A DNA stretch of 30,337 bases. It comes from Saprospiraceae bacterium (GTDB lineage Bacteria > Bacteroidota > Bacteroidia > Bacteroidales > JAIPBB01). The stretch spans positions 1 to 30,337 of the forward strand of contig JAIPBB010000019.1 of the NCBI GenBank assembly GCA_021739805.1. Direction: 5' to 3'. The stretch's first letter is position 1. Every line of letters starts with the position of its first letter. Under the pieces are notes generated by a model. It was not told the DNA's origin. It made no database searches and saw nothing but the letters and a program-made list of their open reading frames with translations. Positions 1-9,369 of the stretch are shown piece after piece. Position numbers and translations under genes: made by a program.

Positions 1-343
1 CTTTTTTGATTGCATTAGATAATTCATCTTCTATATAAGGTTTTAAAAGAAAATCAACCGCATTTAGTTTAAATGCAGCTAGTGCATATTCATCAAAAGA
101 AGTGGTGAATATAACTTTAAAAGTGCATTTTTCAATTTCTTTAAGCAAATCAATTCCTGTTTTTTCTCCATCAAGTTCAATGTCAAGAAAGATTATTTCC
201 GGTTGAAATTTACCAATGGCAATTAACGCTGCATCAACAGTTTTAGCAATACTTTTTATTTTAATTTCAGGAGCAACTATTGATAGCATTGTTTTTAAAT
301 TCTCAGCTACATAGTCTTCGTTTTCAACAATGATTGCTTTCAT
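1..343 (-). CDS. Response regulator receiver domain (LytTR-type), 3' end outside window
   Basis: Only the first ~114 codons are present; the gene runs off the left edge. The translation is a CheY-like receiver: an acidic pocket in VENED near the N-terminus, the phospho-acceptor Asp in IIFLDIELDG, the Thr/Ser switch region in FTTSFDEYA, and the conserved Lys in LLKPY. The FDEYALAAFKLNAVDFLLKP stretch is typical of receivers that precede a LytTR DNA-binding domain in Bacteroidota; that C-terminal domain is not in the window, so the output type is inferred. The start ATG (341-343, read on minus) follows the stop of the sensor kinase after one base, so the two are almost certainly co-transcribed and translationally coupled as a two-component pair. 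Confidence 0.9.
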   Translation of the reverse strand, partial: MKAIIVENEDYVAENLKTMLSIVAPEIKIKSIAKTVDAALIAIGKFQPEIIFLDIELDGEKTGIDLLKEIEKCTFKVIFTTSFDEYALAAFKLNAVDFLLKPYIEDELSNAIKK

Positions 344-344
344 A

Positions 345-3212
345 TCATATTTTTAGTTTGATTTCTACTTTTGTACCTTGTTCTAAATCAAAAATTAAAA
401 CTGGTTCAGGAATTGAATTTTCATATAACTTAAGCCTGTCGATAGAATTTGTGATACCAACAGATTTATGGTCTTTGTTTTGAACTTTATGTTTTCTTCC
501 AACACCATTGTCAATTATTACAATTGAGATATTACCATTATTTAAAAAATAGTCTATTGTTAACAAACCTTTCATTTTTAATGATTGAAAACCGTGAACA
601 ATTGAGTTTTCAATAAATGGCTGCAAAATAAGTGGAGGCACTTCAATCTCATTTAACAAATCACAGTTTTTTATTGGTAATTTATACTCGAATTTATCTT
701 CAAATCTAAGTTTTTGAAAAATTAGGTAATTTTCAATAATTTCAATTTCTTGCTTTAAACTAATGAAGGATTGATTAATATTTTGGGTAACATTTCGTAG
801 CATCGTCCCAAATGATTGTATTGCAATTAAACTTTTATCGTAATTTTCGGTTGTTATATAATTTCGTATGAGTTCCAGGCTGTTACCGATAAAATGTGGT
901 TTTATCTGCATTTGCAATACTTCCATCTCAAGTTGCTGAATTTTTCGTTCTATAAGTATATGTTTATTAGCCACTTTTATTCGCCAACGAATTATCAATA
1001 TTATTAGAAATATTAGAAAAATTATAGCCAAGCTAATAAACCACCATTTAAACCAAAATGGTGATGCAACTGTAAATGAAATTGAGCTAATCTCTGCATC
1101 ATCAAATTGGTTGTACAAAGCTGCTCTAACTTCAAAAGAGTAATCACCGTGAGGGATATTAGTATAACGAATATTTCTTATTTTTGTAGGTTCAGACCAC
1201 TTCGTGTCATATCCTTTTAATCTATACTGATACATTACTTTTGAAGGAGAAGTAAGGCAAACCGAATGAAACTCAAAATAAAAATCTTTGTTTTTATATG
1301 GTCCTAAATTATCAGTAAATGAATTAATGCTTAAATTATTTGAATCAGAAATACATTCAGCAATCACAATATTTGTTTTAAGTTTTTGTACTTTTAGATT
1401 AAGCTCATCAGGATATATAACAACATTATTACTTGCTCCCGGAAGCCAAATTTTTCCTGCTTCATCAAGATAAAAAGCATTTTCATCACCTGCGCCATAA
1501 AATCCTTCATCTTCTCCAAAATGAAAAAATTGAGCGTATCCACTTTTATAATATTCATTTAAATCGAGAACATACAAACCATCTTTACTCACTGAAAACA
1601 GCCTGTTTTTTTTGTCGATAATCAATGCCCAAAAATGTTGTTCTTTCAACCAGTTCATTGTATCCTTTGGTGTCATAACAAATATTCCTTCATCGGAAGC
1701 AGCCCAGAGATTTTGCTGATAATCACAAGAAATGCTATTAAATCGAATATCCTTAAAATTAAGCCAGCGTTGTTCTTTATTGAGCATATTAAACTCCAAA
1801 ATATTATTCCCTGTTGAGAAGTAATAATTATTTGCTCTTCTTGTTGCAGCATTAATTCTTTGTAATCTTTCTTCAGAATCAATAGTAAATAATGAATCAA
1901 ATGAGTAATCCTCATTCAGGCAGTATGCAGTATTCCTGCCAGTTAATATCTTTTTGTCAATTGTATCTTTCCAAACAAAAAAAGCATCATCATTTCTTTT
2001 GCATCTAATAATCCTGTATTTATCTGTATCAAAATCATAAACAAACAATCCTTTGTGACCAGTAGGAATAACCATATCATTCTTGAATCCTTTTTCAGAA
2101 CCATAATAAGGGCTAAAAATTTCTTTTGCATTAATTGAATTTATTGATTTTATGCATTTACCATTTTCATAACAAAATAAACCTTTATTAAAACCACCAA
2201 GCCATAAACGACTTTCTGTCTCTGGAAATATACTCCAAGTATAATCAACATATCCAGCATAATATGGGTAGTTTAAAATAGTTTCTGCAAATAACTTAAC
2301 AAGCCCTCTATCGGTAGCAATCCATATTGTTCCATCATTGGCTTTAATGCTTGAAAATGTATTGTAAAAATCAAAACTAATCTTAGTTATTTTATTATCT
2401 GTTAAAAGAAATATCCTTTTGTCTCGAATAATTATATATCTTTTTTTACCAATTTTCAAATTAAGATTTTGATCCAAATCAAAGAAAAAATTATTGCCAA
2501 CAATTTTATCAGGATATTCTTTGGGCAATGTAATTTTACGATTTGGGAATTCTGAAATTTCATCAATAAGTGTATTAAAATAAGTTATTTTATTTTGATT
2601 CAAAGTATCATAATTTCCTTCTGAGTTTAATTCAATACTTATGAAACGTAGATATTTACCTTCATCAATACTTATAAAAAATCTTTTGTCAAATTCCATT
2701 ATACCCGAAGGACTTAAAATTTTTTTTAATATGTTATCAAATGCATCAACTTTTTGATTTTTTCTTAAATTATAAATAAGACGTTGATTTGATTTTTCAA
2801 TTGTGCAATAAATACATGCATCTCCATTATAATACAAAAAACAATCTCCTTTAATTATCAATTGGTTTGGCATTATATAATCTGTTATTTTATTGTTAAC
2901 TATAATATCAATCCCATTGTTTTGTAAAATAAAAACAGTATCTGAAAAAAAAGCAAAATCCCAAACCTGTGTAGTGCTTAATCCATTGCTTTTAGTAAAA
3001 TTAATAAATTCTTCACCATCAAACCTGCTGCATCCTTCAGGAGTCCCTAACCATAAATAACCTTTTGGGTCTTGTTTTATTTTCCAAATCTGGTTACTCA
3101 ATAATCCATCTTTAGTAGTGTAGAGTTTAAACCCCATTTCTTGTCCTGCAATTTTCATTGAGAAAAAAAGCAATAATAAAATTATTATGAGTTTCTGAAA
3201 CAGGCTGAGCAT
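345..3212 (-). CDS. LytS-type sensor histidine kinase with periplasmic beta-propeller and Y_Y_Y domain
   Basis: Membrane sensor kinase of about 955 residues. Numbering here counts from an upstream TTG at 3242; I prefer the ATG at 3212 (residue 11), because the TTG lies next to a good -7 box and the ATG puts the hydrophobic signal sequence (LIIILLLLFF) right at the N-terminus. Order: signal peptide, two-component propeller repeats (about 40-640, e.g. KQDPKGYLWLGTPEGCSRFD), Y_Y_Y domain (about 655-725), one transmembrane helix (733-753), short coiled coil, then a His_kinase (PF06580-type) domain with phospho-acceptor His783 in QMQIKPHFIGNSLELI, an N-box (QPFIENSIVHG) and a G-box (IIDNGVG). The usual PHFLFN motif reads PHFIGN here. 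The partner is the response regulator immediately downstream. The signal sensed is unknown. Confidence 0.93.
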   Translation of the reverse strand: MLSLFQKLIIILLLLFFSMKIAGQEMGFKLYTTKDGLLSNQIWKIKQDPKGYLWLGTPEGCSRFDGEEFINFTKSNGLSTTQVWDFAFFSDTVFILQNNGIDIIVNNKITDYIMPNQLIIKGDCFLYYNGDACIYCTIEKSNQRLIYNLRKNQKVDAFDNILKKILSPSGIMEFDKRFFISIDEGKYLRFISIELNSEGNYDTLNQNKITYFNTLIDEISEFPNRKITLPKEYPDKIVGNNFFFDLDQNLNLKIGKKRYIIIRDKRIFLLTDNKITKISFDFYNTFSSIKANDGTIWIATDRGLVKLFAETILNYPYYAGYVDYTWSIFPETESRLWLGGFNKGLFCYENGKCIKSINSINAKEIFSPYYGSEKGFKNDMVIPTGHKGLFVYDFDTDKYRIIRCKRNDDAFFVWKDTIDKKILTGRNTAYCLNEDYSFDSLFTIDSEERLQRINAATRRANNYYFSTGNNILEFNMLNKEQRWLNFKDIRFNSISCDYQQNLWAASDEGIFVMTPKDTMNWLKEQHFWALIIDKKNRLFSVSKDGLYVLDLNEYYKSGYAQFFHFGEDEGFYGAGDENAFYLDEAGKIWLPGASNNVVIYPDELNLKVQKLKTNIVIAECISDSNNLSINSFTDNLGPYKNKDFYFEFHSVCLTSPSKVMYQYRLKGYDTKWSEPTKIRNIRYTNIPHGDYSFEVRAALYNQFDDAEISSISFTVASPFWFKWWFISLAIIFLIFLIILIIRWRIKVANKHILIERKIQQLEMEVLQMQIKPHFIGNSLELIRNYITTENYDKSLIAIQSFGTMLRNVTQNINQSFISLKQEIEIIENYLIFQKLRFEDKFEYKLPIKNCDLLNEIEVPPLILQPFIENSIVHGFQSLKMKGLLTIDYFLNNGNISIVIIDNGVGRKHKVQNKDHKSVGITNSIDRLKLYENSIPEPVLIFDLEQGTKVEIKLKI

Positions 3213-3244
3213 ATTGTTGTTAAATTTAATTTTGTATGACAAAT

Positions 3245-3252
3245 CAAATATA
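3245..3252 (-). promoter_or_regulatory. Bacteroidota -7 box upstream of sensor kinase
   Basis: On the minus strand the sequence reads TATATTTG, an exact match to the TAnnTTTG -7 consensus of Bacteroidota. No convincing -33 TTTG lies 19-21 bp upstream. Its position directly next to the TTG at 3242 argues that translation starts at the ATG at 3212, giving a leader of roughly 25-30 nt. Confidence 0.4.
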
Positions 3253-3335
3253 AAACAAATGTATTAATAAATTAAATCTGGTAAGATTTTTAATTTAAGC
3301 TAATGAATGAAAAATTTAACAATCCAACAATACTT

Positions 3336-4076
3336 TCACATATACTCAATCTCCTTAAAATCACATTCGATCAATTCTTCATCCGCAGTTTTTACAATTA
3401 ATTTCCCAAATTTTGTTACTCCGATGATTTTTGCTTTAATTTCTTTATTTTGAAATCTATAATCAGCAAGCTCATTGAATTTGTAAAGCGAATTTAGATA
3501 TTCTTTGTCGAGTGTATTAAGGACAGGATTCATCAATTGGGCATAACGATTTTCAATATGTTTTAGAATTTTATAGAAAAGCTCTTTCAGATTGTAATCA
3601 GTTCCATTAAGAAGTTTTAGAGAAATCGGATTTGGAGCATTGCTTTTAAATTCGGTTTGATTAATATTTATTCCAATGCCAACAACTGAATATTCAAACA
3701 AATCGCCTTTAACAACATTTTCAATTAAAATTCCGCAAATCTTTTTGTCATTCACATAAATATCATTGGGCCATTTGATTTTCACAGGAGATTTATCAAC
3801 ATATTCTGAAATAAAATCAGCAATTGCAAGTGAAATCACTTTTGTCAAAATAAATTGTTTTTGTATTTCCAAAAAGTGGGGTGACAAAATAGCACTAAAT
3901 GTCAGGTTTTTCCCCTTTTCGCTTTCCCATCTGTTTTCTGAATGTCCCTTGCCCTGCAACTGTTCATCTGCAGCTATTACAGTTATTTCTGAGATATTTC
4001 CTGATTCAATTAATTGGCGGGCATAGTTATTGGTAGAATCAGTTTTCTCAAGTTTTATAATATTTAAATTGTACAT
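3336..4076 (-). CDS. birA: Biotin--[acetyl-CoA-carboxylase] ligase
   Basis: Catalyses ATP-dependent formation of biotinyl-AMP and transfer of biotin to the carrier lysine of biotin-dependent carboxylases. About 246 residues from the ATG at 4076; the longer frame opens with TTG and adds 22 residues with no family resemblance. Catalytic-domain signatures are visible: KLEKTDSTNNYA near the N-terminus, the biotin/ATP loop GKGHSENRWESEKGKNLTFS (G-x-G-x(4)-R-x-W form), KWPNDIYVNDKKICGIL with the catalytic Lys, and GIGININ. There is no N-terminal helix-turn-helix, so this is a monofunctional ligase without the repressor domain of E. coli BirA. It is divergent from rsfS, and the sensor kinase follows it on the same strand after about 120 bp. 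Confidence 0.95.
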   Translation of the reverse strand: MYNLNIIKLEKTDSTNNYARQLIESGNISEITVIAADEQLQGKGHSENRWESEKGKNLTFSAILSPHFLEIQKQFILTKVISLAIADFISEYVDKSPVKIKWPNDIYVNDKKICGILIENVVKGDLFEYSVVGIGININQTEFKSNAPNPISLKLLNGTDYNLKELFYKILKHIENRYAQLMNPVLNTLDKEYLNSLYKFNELADYRFQNKEIKAKIIGVTKFGKLIVKTADEELIECDFKEIEYM

Positions 4077-4221
4077 AAATAAAAAATTTTTGTCTAAATT
4101 TTCAGATGTGTTTTTTAGCAGAAAATAACAAATAATACTCAAACAACAATGAACGAAATTCCAAACGCAATTTACAAATATCGTTTAAATAAAGGCAATT
4201 TTGTTTGTTTTTTGTATGAAG

Positions 4222-4278
4222 TTTGGAATTTGAGTTTTTAATATTGGAATTTATTTGAAATTTATTATTTGTTTTTTG
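4222..4278. repeat. Dispersed AT-rich intergenic repeat, copy 1
   Basis: This stretch in the birA/rsfS divergent spacer contains TTTGGAATTTGAG...GGAATTTATTTGAAATTT...TTTGTTTTTTG. A closely similar stretch lies at 18060-18117 between the Wzz and O-antigen ligase genes. A short inverted match (GAAATTCCAAA) lies to its left near 4155, so copy 1 is also weakly palindromic. It is probably non-coding. Confidence 0.5.
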
Positions 4279-4345
4279 GTGCTTTGTTTATGATAATGCT
4301 TGACCTATAATCAAATATAGATACCAATTAATATATAAAAAATCG

Positions 4346-4353
4346 TATTTTTG
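4346..4353 (+). promoter_or_regulatory. Putative -7 box of the rsfS-ftsH-psd operon
   Basis: TATTTTTG matches TAnnTTTG exactly and ends 20 bp before the rsfS ATG at 4374. No clear -33 element is seen at the expected spacing. Confidence 0.4.
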
Positions 4354-4373
4354 CAACACAAATTTAAGTTTTA

Positions 4374-4736
4374 ATGGCGAAAAATAAAAATGAAACATCT
4401 CAACTTCTGGAAGTTATTATAAATAGTATTCAGGAAAAAAAAGCTGATGAAATAGTAAGTCTGTATCTCGAAAATATTCCAAATTCGATTTGTAGTTATT
4501 TTGTGATATGCCAGGCTAAATCAAGCACTCAGGTTAATGCTATTGCCGATTCAGTTTTAGAGATGGTAAAAAAAGAAACAGGACTTTCCCCAATTAACAA
4601 GGAAGGATTTGAAAATTCAGAATGGATACTTATTGATTATTTTGACATTGTAGTTCATGTTTTTCAGGAAAATTCCAGGAATTTTTACCAACTTGAGAAG
4701 CTTTGGGCTGATGCTGAAATCAAAAAGTATGATTAA
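4374..4736 (+). CDS. rsfS: Ribosomal silencing factor RsfS (Iojap/YbeB family)
   Basis: 120 residues, the normal family length. RsfS binds uL14 on the large ribosomal subunit and blocks subunit joining when nutrients are scarce. Recognisable features are the N-terminal helix leading to IQEKKADEIVSLYLE, the central strand SICSYFVICQAKSSTQVNAI, and the family hallmark near the C-terminus, EWILIDYFDIVVHVFQENSRNFYQLEKLW (residues about 83-111), matching the usual W-x-L-x-D-[FY]-x-D-x-V-x-H-[VI]-F pattern. It is the first gene of the operon; ftsH starts 29 bp downstream. The pairing with birA on the other strand and ftsH downstream fits conserved Bacteroidota gene order. Confidence 0.96.
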   Translation: MAKNKNETSQLLEVIINSIQEKKADEIVSLYLENIPNSICSYFVICQAKSSTQVNAIADSVLEMVKKETGLSPINKEGFENSEWILIDYFDIVVHVFQENSRNFYQLEKLWADAEIKKYD

Positions 4737-4765
4737 TTAACTTAAATTATTTTAAAAAAGAAAAG

Positions 4766-6907
4766 ATGACTGAACAAAAGAATAATCCTCCTAAAAGACC
4801 AAGCTTCCACCCAAAGCCTGATAATAATAACAATAATAAGAAGAAATTCAACTTTTATTGGATTTATGGAGCTATTGCAGTAATATTTATTGCTTTGCAA
4901 TTTTTAGGCACAGGTTCAAGTCTTGAAAATATTCAATGGCAAAAGTTTGAAAAGGATATATTGGCAAAACATGAGGTTGATAAAATTGTTGTTGTAAATC
5001 AAGATTTTGCCGAAATATATATAAAAAAAGAATTCCTTTCGGAAGAGCAACACAAAAAAGTAAGGAAAAAAAGTTATGGCGATGGACTGAATCCCGGACC
5101 ACACTATAAGCTCGATTTTGTTACATATGAAGATTTTAAGGAAGAATTAAAAGCTGCCCAGGCAAGAATAATTGCACAGGATACTATAGGTAAATCAATA
5201 ATTGAAAAGCAAGATATTTTTGACCAAAACAGGATTGTTATTGCTCCCGAAACAAGAAAGGATTGGAGTACTGATATTTTAAGCTGGATATTTCCAATTC
5301 TTATGCTCGTAGCACTTTATTTTATTTTCACACGAATGATGAATAAAGGTGGCGGAGGCGGTCAGATTTTCAATATAGGAAAATCAAAAGCCCAGCTTTT
5401 TGATAAAGGAACAAGTGTGAGCATAAATTTTAATGATGTCGCTGGCTTAGAAGAGGCAAAAGTTGAAGTTATGGAAATAGTAGATTTCCTTAAAAATCCA
5501 AAAAAATATACTACTCTTGGCGGGAAAATTCCAAAAGGTGCTTTACTTGTTGGTCCTCCGGGAACAGGAAAAACTTTATTGGCAAAAGCTGTTGCAGGTG
5601 AAGCGAAAGTTCCGTTTTTCTCAATTTCAGGTTCAGATTTTGTTGAGATGTTTGTTGGTGTTGGTGCTTCAAGAGTCAGGGATTTATTTAGAACCGCAAA
5701 GGAAAAAGCTCCTTGTATTGTTTTTATTGATGAAATTGACGCAATCGGCAGAGCACGTGGAAAAAATGCAATGACTGGTGCTAATGACGAAAGAGAAAAC
5801 ACCTTGAATCAGCTTTTAACAGAAATGGATGGTTTTGCTACAAATGCAGGTGTGATTATTCTTGCTGCAACAAACCGAGCTGATATTCTTGACAGAGCTT
5901 TAATGAGAGCAGGTCGGTTCGACAGGCAAATTCATGTTGAGCTTCCTGACCTTACGGAAAGAAGAGCAATTTTTGGTGTTCATATTAAACCTTTAAAATA
6001 TTACAAAGGGCTGGATGTGGATTTTCTTGCTAAGCAAACTCCGGGTTTTTCAGGTGCTGATATTGCAAATGTTTGTAATGAATCCGCACTGATTGCAGCC
6101 AGACAAGGTCATAAAACAATAATGAAACAAGACTTCCTAGATGCAATTGACAGAATTGTTGGTGGGCTAGAAAAGAGAAGTAAAATCATCTCACTCGATG
6201 AGAAAAAAGTTATTGCATATCACGAAGCAGGACATGCCTCTACAAGCTGGTTACTTCAATATGCTAATCCTCTTGTGAAAGTTACTATAATACCAAGAGG
6301 CAAAGCATTAGGTGCTGCATGGTATCTTCCCGAAGAAAGACAAATCACAACATTTGAGCAAATGTTTGACGAAATGTGTGCCTTATTAGGTGGAAGAGCT
6401 TCCGAAGAAATTAATTTCGGAAAGGTTTCTACCGGTGCTTTGAACGATTTGGAAAGAGTTACAAAACAAGCTTATGCAATGGTTACTTATTTCGGTCTTA
6501 ATAAAGAAATAGGAAATATCAGCTATTACGACTCATCCGGACAATCAGAATATTCATTTCACAAACCATATAGCGAAAAAACTGCCGAAACAATTGATAA
6601 AGAAATAAGTAAACTAGTTGAAAGTGCTTATCAGCGATCTTTGAAATTATTAAGAGATAATAAAGAAAAAGTTGATAAATTAGCACATTATTTACTTGAA
6701 AAAGAAGTAATTTTCAGGGAAGATGTTGAGGATATTTTTGGAAAAAGAGAATGGAACGACCACACTGAAATGGAATCAATAAAACCTATTATAAAAGCTA
6801 ACAAAGCTCCAAAGAAAACTCCAAAGAAAACTCCAAAGAAAGCCGCTATAAAAAAGAAAACAGAAACCGAAGTGAAAACAAAAATCGAAGGCTCAACTGA
6901 GAAATAG
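4766..6907 (+). CDS. ftsH: ATP-dependent zinc metalloprotease FtsH
   Basis: 713-residue membrane-anchored AAA+ protease that forms hexamers and degrades misassembled membrane proteins and some regulators. Order: a polar Asn/Lys-rich N-terminus, TM1 (about 29-47), FtsH extracellular domain, TM2 (about 171-192), AAA module with Walker A GPPGTGKT (263-270) and Walker B IVFIDEID (Asp322-Glu323), an SRH region with RAGRFDRQ, then the peptidase M41 domain with zinc motif HEAGH (486-490) and a downstream acidic ligand in TGALNDLER. All key residues are intact. The last ~35 residues form a basic tail with TPKK repeated from a 12-bp DNA repeat at 6816-6851. It is the second gene of the operon; the LUD gene follows after 18 bp. 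Confidence 0.98.
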   Translation: MTEQKNNPPKRPSFHPKPDNNNNNKKKFNFYWIYGAIAVIFIALQFLGTGSSLENIQWQKFEKDILAKHEVDKIVVVNQDFAEIYIKKEFLSEEQHKKVRKKSYGDGLNPGPHYKLDFVTYEDFKEELKAAQARIIAQDTIGKSIIEKQDIFDQNRIVIAPETRKDWSTDILSWIFPILMLVALYFIFTRMMNKGGGGGQIFNIGKSKAQLFDKGTSVSINFNDVAGLEEAKVEVMEIVDFLKNPKKYTTLGGKIPKGALLVGPPGTGKTLLAKAVAGEAKVPFFSISGSDFVEMFVGVGASRVRDLFRTAKEKAPCIVFIDEIDAIGRARGKNAMTGANDERENTLNQLLTEMDGFATNAGVIILAATNRADILDRALMRAGRFDRQIHVELPDLTERRAIFGVHIKPLKYYKGLDVDFLAKQTPGFSGADIANVCNESALIAARQGHKTIMKQDFLDAIDRIVGGLEKRSKIISLDEKKVIAYHEAGHASTSWLLQYANPLVKVTIIPRGKALGAAWYLPEERQITTFEQMFDEMCALLGGRASEEINFGKVSTGALNDLERVTKQAYAMVTYFGLNKEIGNISYYDSSGQSEYSFHKPYSEKTAETIDKEISKLVESAYQRSLKLLRDNKEKVDKLAHYLLEKEVIFREDVEDIFGKREWNDHTEMESIKPIIKANKAPKKTPKKTPKKAAIKKKTETEVKTKIEGSTEK
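6816..6851 (+). repeat. In-frame 12-bp triplication in ftsH tail
   Basis: Three direct copies of CTCCAAAGAAAA (the last ending in G) encode the TPKK repeats of the FtsH tail. The unit is a multiple of three, so copy-number change would lengthen or shorten the basic tail without a frameshift. Confidence 0.8.
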
Positions 6908-6925
6908 TAATTTATTCAAATTTTT

Positions 6926-7570
6926 ATGGAAGAAAGCACATCAAGAGAAAAAGTACTTAAAAATGTTAGAAATGCTTTAATATCCAGAGCTGAAACTTCA
7001 TTTCTGGATATTGATTTCGATTCACCTATTTATCCTGAAAACAACGAGTCTCTTGATATTTTATTTGCAAAAGAATTAACAAATATTGCTGGTAAATTCA
7101 TATACTGTGAGAATAAGGCTGAATTACTATCCACTTTGCAACTTTTAATTCCTACGAATAATTGGAAGAATATTTTTGTTAAAGAAAAAATTCTACAAGA
7201 GCTGTTAAGCTCCGGAAATATTCCATTCTCTTCTGATGAGAATAATTTCCTTAAGACTAATGTTGGAATTACTAATTGCGAATTTCTTGTTGCACGGCTG
7301 GGAAGTGCTATAGTGTCATCCGGCATGGAGTCAGGTAGAAGATTGAATGTTTTTCCTGAAGTTCACATCATTGTTGCTTACTCTTCGCAGATAGTTGCAG
7401 ATGTTAAGGAAGGTTTAAATTTACTGAAAAAGAAATATAACGGTAAACTTCCTTCAATGATTTCAGTTATTACAGGTCCCAGCAGAACTGCTGATATAGA
7501 AAAAACTCTGGTTATGGGAGCACATGGACCAAAAGAGCTTTACGTTTTCTTAATTGATGATAAAAACTAA
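6926..7570 (+). CDS. LUD domain protein (LutC/YkgG family)
   Basis: 214 residues with the LUD fold associated with lactate utilisation. Visible signatures are VGITNCEFLVARLGSAIVSS in the middle and the C-terminal block ITGPSRTADIEKTLVMGAHG (residues about 180-200), which defines the family. In LutABC systems LutC is one subunit of an L-lactate oxidation complex. Here there is no lutA or lutB nearby and the gene sits between ftsH and a DUF2007 gene in a housekeeping operon, so a role in lactate oxidation cannot be assumed. The stop is 5 bp before the next ATG. Confidence 0.9.
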   Translation: MEESTSREKVLKNVRNALISRAETSFLDIDFDSPIYPENNESLDILFAKELTNIAGKFIYCENKAELLSTLQLLIPTNNWKNIFVKEKILQELLSSGNIPFSSDENNFLKTNVGITNCEFLVARLGSAIVSSGMESGRRLNVFPEVHIIVAYSSQIVADVKEGLNLLKKKYNGKLPSMISVITGPSRTADIEKTLVMGAHGPKELYVFLIDDKN

Positions 7571-7575
7571 AAAAT

Positions 7576-7782
7576 ATGGAACAAAATTGGACATTAGTTT
7601 ACACAGCTTTTAAAGTGTATAAAATTGAAATAATTCAGGCATTATTAGAAGAAGCCGGAATTGAGAGTAATATGCTAAACAAAATGGATTCAACAATGTT
7701 GATGGGTGATATTGAATTATATGTGCATAATGATGATTCAGTTAAAGCTTTGCAAATTATTGAACAGCATCCGGATTTATGA
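7576..7782 (+). CDS. DUF2007 domain small protein
   Basis: 68-residue protein matching the DUF2007 pattern: WTLVYTAFKVYKIEIIQALLEEAGIESNMLNK, then an acidic strand (GDIELYVHNDDSVKALQII). The family is labelled a putative signal-transducing protein and resembles a small ferredoxin-like regulatory fold; its biochemical role is unknown. It has no signal peptide or membrane segment, so it is probably cytosolic. Its stop overlaps the cdsA start in an ATGA, indicating translational coupling. Confidence 0.85.
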   Translation: MEQNWTLVYTAFKVYKIEIIQALLEEAGIESNMLNKMDSTMLMGDIELYVHNDDSVKALQIIEQHPDL

Positions 7783-8597
7783 GCAACTTCTTCACCAGGA
7801 CTTTAACAGGAATCGCATTTGTTGCAGTAATGGTTTTTTCTATTTGCTGGAATCAATTTGTATTTATTTCAGTATTTCAACTTATTGTTTTGCTTGGAAT
7901 TTGGGAGTTTTACAAAATGGTTGAAACTAATAATGTAAAACCACAAAAACTGAGTGGTTTGATAATAGGTTCAATAGTGTTTTTATTACTGTCATTTGTT
8001 TCTGCAAAAATTTTATCACCTCAAACATTATTATTTATAATTCCTGCTGTTTTATTCGTATTTATAATTGAGCTTTACCGCAAAACTACATCCGCAATAA
8101 GTAATATTTCATATACAATTTTAGGAATTATTTATGTTGCCTTTCCTCTTGCTTTGCTAAATTTCTTTTTCAATCCTAGGATGCAAGCGGAATTGTTTAC
8201 ATACAAGATTTTACTTGGCTATTTTATTATTCTTTGGCTAAACGATACTTTTGCTTATATTTTTGGGAAGTGGCTTGGAAAAAATCGATTGTTCGAAAGA
8301 ATCTCTCCCAAAAAATCATGGGAAGGTAGTATCTGGGGAGCAATTATTAGCTTAATTGTTGCCTATGTTATTTCCTTGTTTTTTATCGATTTGTCAATGT
8401 TACAATGGCTTGGAATGGCAGCAATAATTGTAGTATTTGGAAGTTTTGGCGACTTAGTTGAATCCATGTTTAAACGCAATGTTGACATTAAAGATTCCGG
8501 CAATATTCTACCCGGTCATGGAGGAATTCTTGATAGATTTGATGGAGTATTGTTTTCCGCACCATTTGTTTTTGTATATTTGACTTTAATTTCTTAA
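7779..8597 (+). CDS. cdsA: Phosphatidate cytidylyltransferase
   Basis: Makes CDP-diacylglycerol from phosphatidic acid and CTP, the branch point for phosphatidylethanolamine and acidic phospholipids. 272 residues with about seven or eight hydrophobic segments. The C-terminal family signature is complete: SMFKRNVDIKDSGNILPGHG followed by GILDRFD (about residues 226-252), including the K-D and the H-G-G-x-x-D-R-x-D core that binds metal and CTP. SPKKSWEGS upstream is also typical. The start overlaps the DUF2007 stop by 4 bp and psd follows after 11 bp, placing two steps of the PE pathway side by side; the intervening PS synthase (pssA) is not in this window. Confidence 0.96.
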   Translation: MSNFFTRTLTGIAFVAVMVFSICWNQFVFISVFQLIVLLGIWEFYKMVETNNVKPQKLSGLIIGSIVFLLLSFVSAKILSPQTLLFIIPAVLFVFIIELYRKTTSAISNISYTILGIIYVAFPLALLNFFFNPRMQAELFTYKILLGYFIILWLNDTFAYIFGKWLGKNRLFERISPKKSWEGSIWGAIISLIVAYVISLFFIDLSMLQWLGMAAIIVVFGSFGDLVESMFKRNVDIKDSGNILPGHGGILDRFDGVLFSAPFVFVYLTLIS

Positions 8598-8608
8598 GTC
8601 TTTTAATA

Positions 8609-9268
8609 ATGTTTATACATAAAGAAGGTTATAATATAATCCTTATTTCTTTTTTGATTTTAGCTTCTATAGTTGCAGCGACATACATTTTCTGTCCTGT
8701 TAGAAGCATTTTTCACTATATATTTTACCTGTTAATTCTTATCTTTTTTATTCTTATTGTCTGCTTTTTTCGTGTTCCGGATAGAAAAATAATTTTAGAT
8801 GAGAATTCAGTTATAAGTTCAGCAGATGGAAAGGTTGTGGTGATTGAGAAAGTTTTTGAACCAGAATATTTTAAAGATGAAAGGATTCAAGTCTCTGTTT
8901 TTATGTCTCCTTTGAATGTTCATCAAAATAAATATCCGGTTAGTGGAATAGTTAAGTATTTCAAATACCATCCCGGAAAATATTTAGTGGCCTTTAATCC
9001 AAAATCATCCACTCTAAACGAAAGGACAACAATTGTTGTTGAGAGCGATAAAAATCAAGTAGTGTTGATTCGTCAAATTGCCGGAGCACTTGCAAGACGA
9101 ATTGTATGCAAAGTTAAAGAAGGTGATAAAGCAGTTCAGGGAGAAGAGTTGGGTTTTATTAAATTCGGTTCCAGAGTTGATTTATTCTTACCACTTGATG
9201 TCGATGTTAAAGTTAAACTAAATCAAAAAGTTAAAGGCGGAAAGACGGTTATTGCCAGATTTCGCTAG
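8609..9268 (+). CDS. psd: Phosphatidylserine decarboxylase proenzyme (short, PSD-A type)
   Basis: Converts phosphatidylserine to phosphatidylethanolamine at the inner membrane. 219 residues, the length of the short bacterial/archaeal form. Two N-terminal hydrophobic segments (about 8-50) anchor it. Core motifs are VSSADGKVVVIE, VFMSPLNVHQNKYPVSG with the conserved His, and the autocleavage site Gly187-Ser188 in FIKFGSRVDLFLP, where Ser188 would become the pyruvoyl group of the alpha chain. It is the last gene of the operon that starts at rsfS. The convergent lipoprotein gene lies 101 bp away. Confidence 0.96.
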   Translation: MFIHKEGYNIILISFLILASIVAATYIFCPVRSIFHYIFYLLILIFFILIVCFFRVPDRKIILDENSVISSADGKVVVIEKVFEPEYFKDERIQVSVFMSPLNVHQNKYPVSGIVKYFKYHPGKYLVAFNPKSSTLNERTTIVVESDKNQVVLIRQIAGALARRIVCKVKEGDKAVQGEELGFIKFGSRVDLFLPLDVDVKVKLNQKVKGGKTVIARFR

Positions 9269-9290
9269 TTTTAGATTTCCCATACAGGCA

Positions 9291-9347
9291 TGCTTCGCTT
9301 CGCAAGTTCCGAGGTTCAAGGTTCGTCACTGCAAGTGAAGCGAAACA
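9291..9347. repeat. Imperfect inverted repeat between convergent genes
   Basis: TTCGCTTC near 9294 is complementary to GAAGCGAA near 9338, giving a stem of about 8 bp with a long inner part. It sits between the convergent psd and NlpC-like genes and might act as a bidirectional terminator, but there is no good T-run. The GCGAAGC word also recurs in the AATGAC array at 15.4-15.6 kb. Confidence 0.35.
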
Positions 9348-9369
9348 TTTAATTAATTATGGATATTTT

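Noticed and set aside
5362..5802. 146-codon antisense frame within ftsH
   Set aside because: It is the complement of the highly conserved AAA domain; ftsH is intact and the antisense product has no family features.
6926..7570. Assignment of the LUD protein as a lactate-utilisation LutC
   Set aside because: No lutA or lutB genes are nearby and the operon context is housekeeping; only the domain family is supported.
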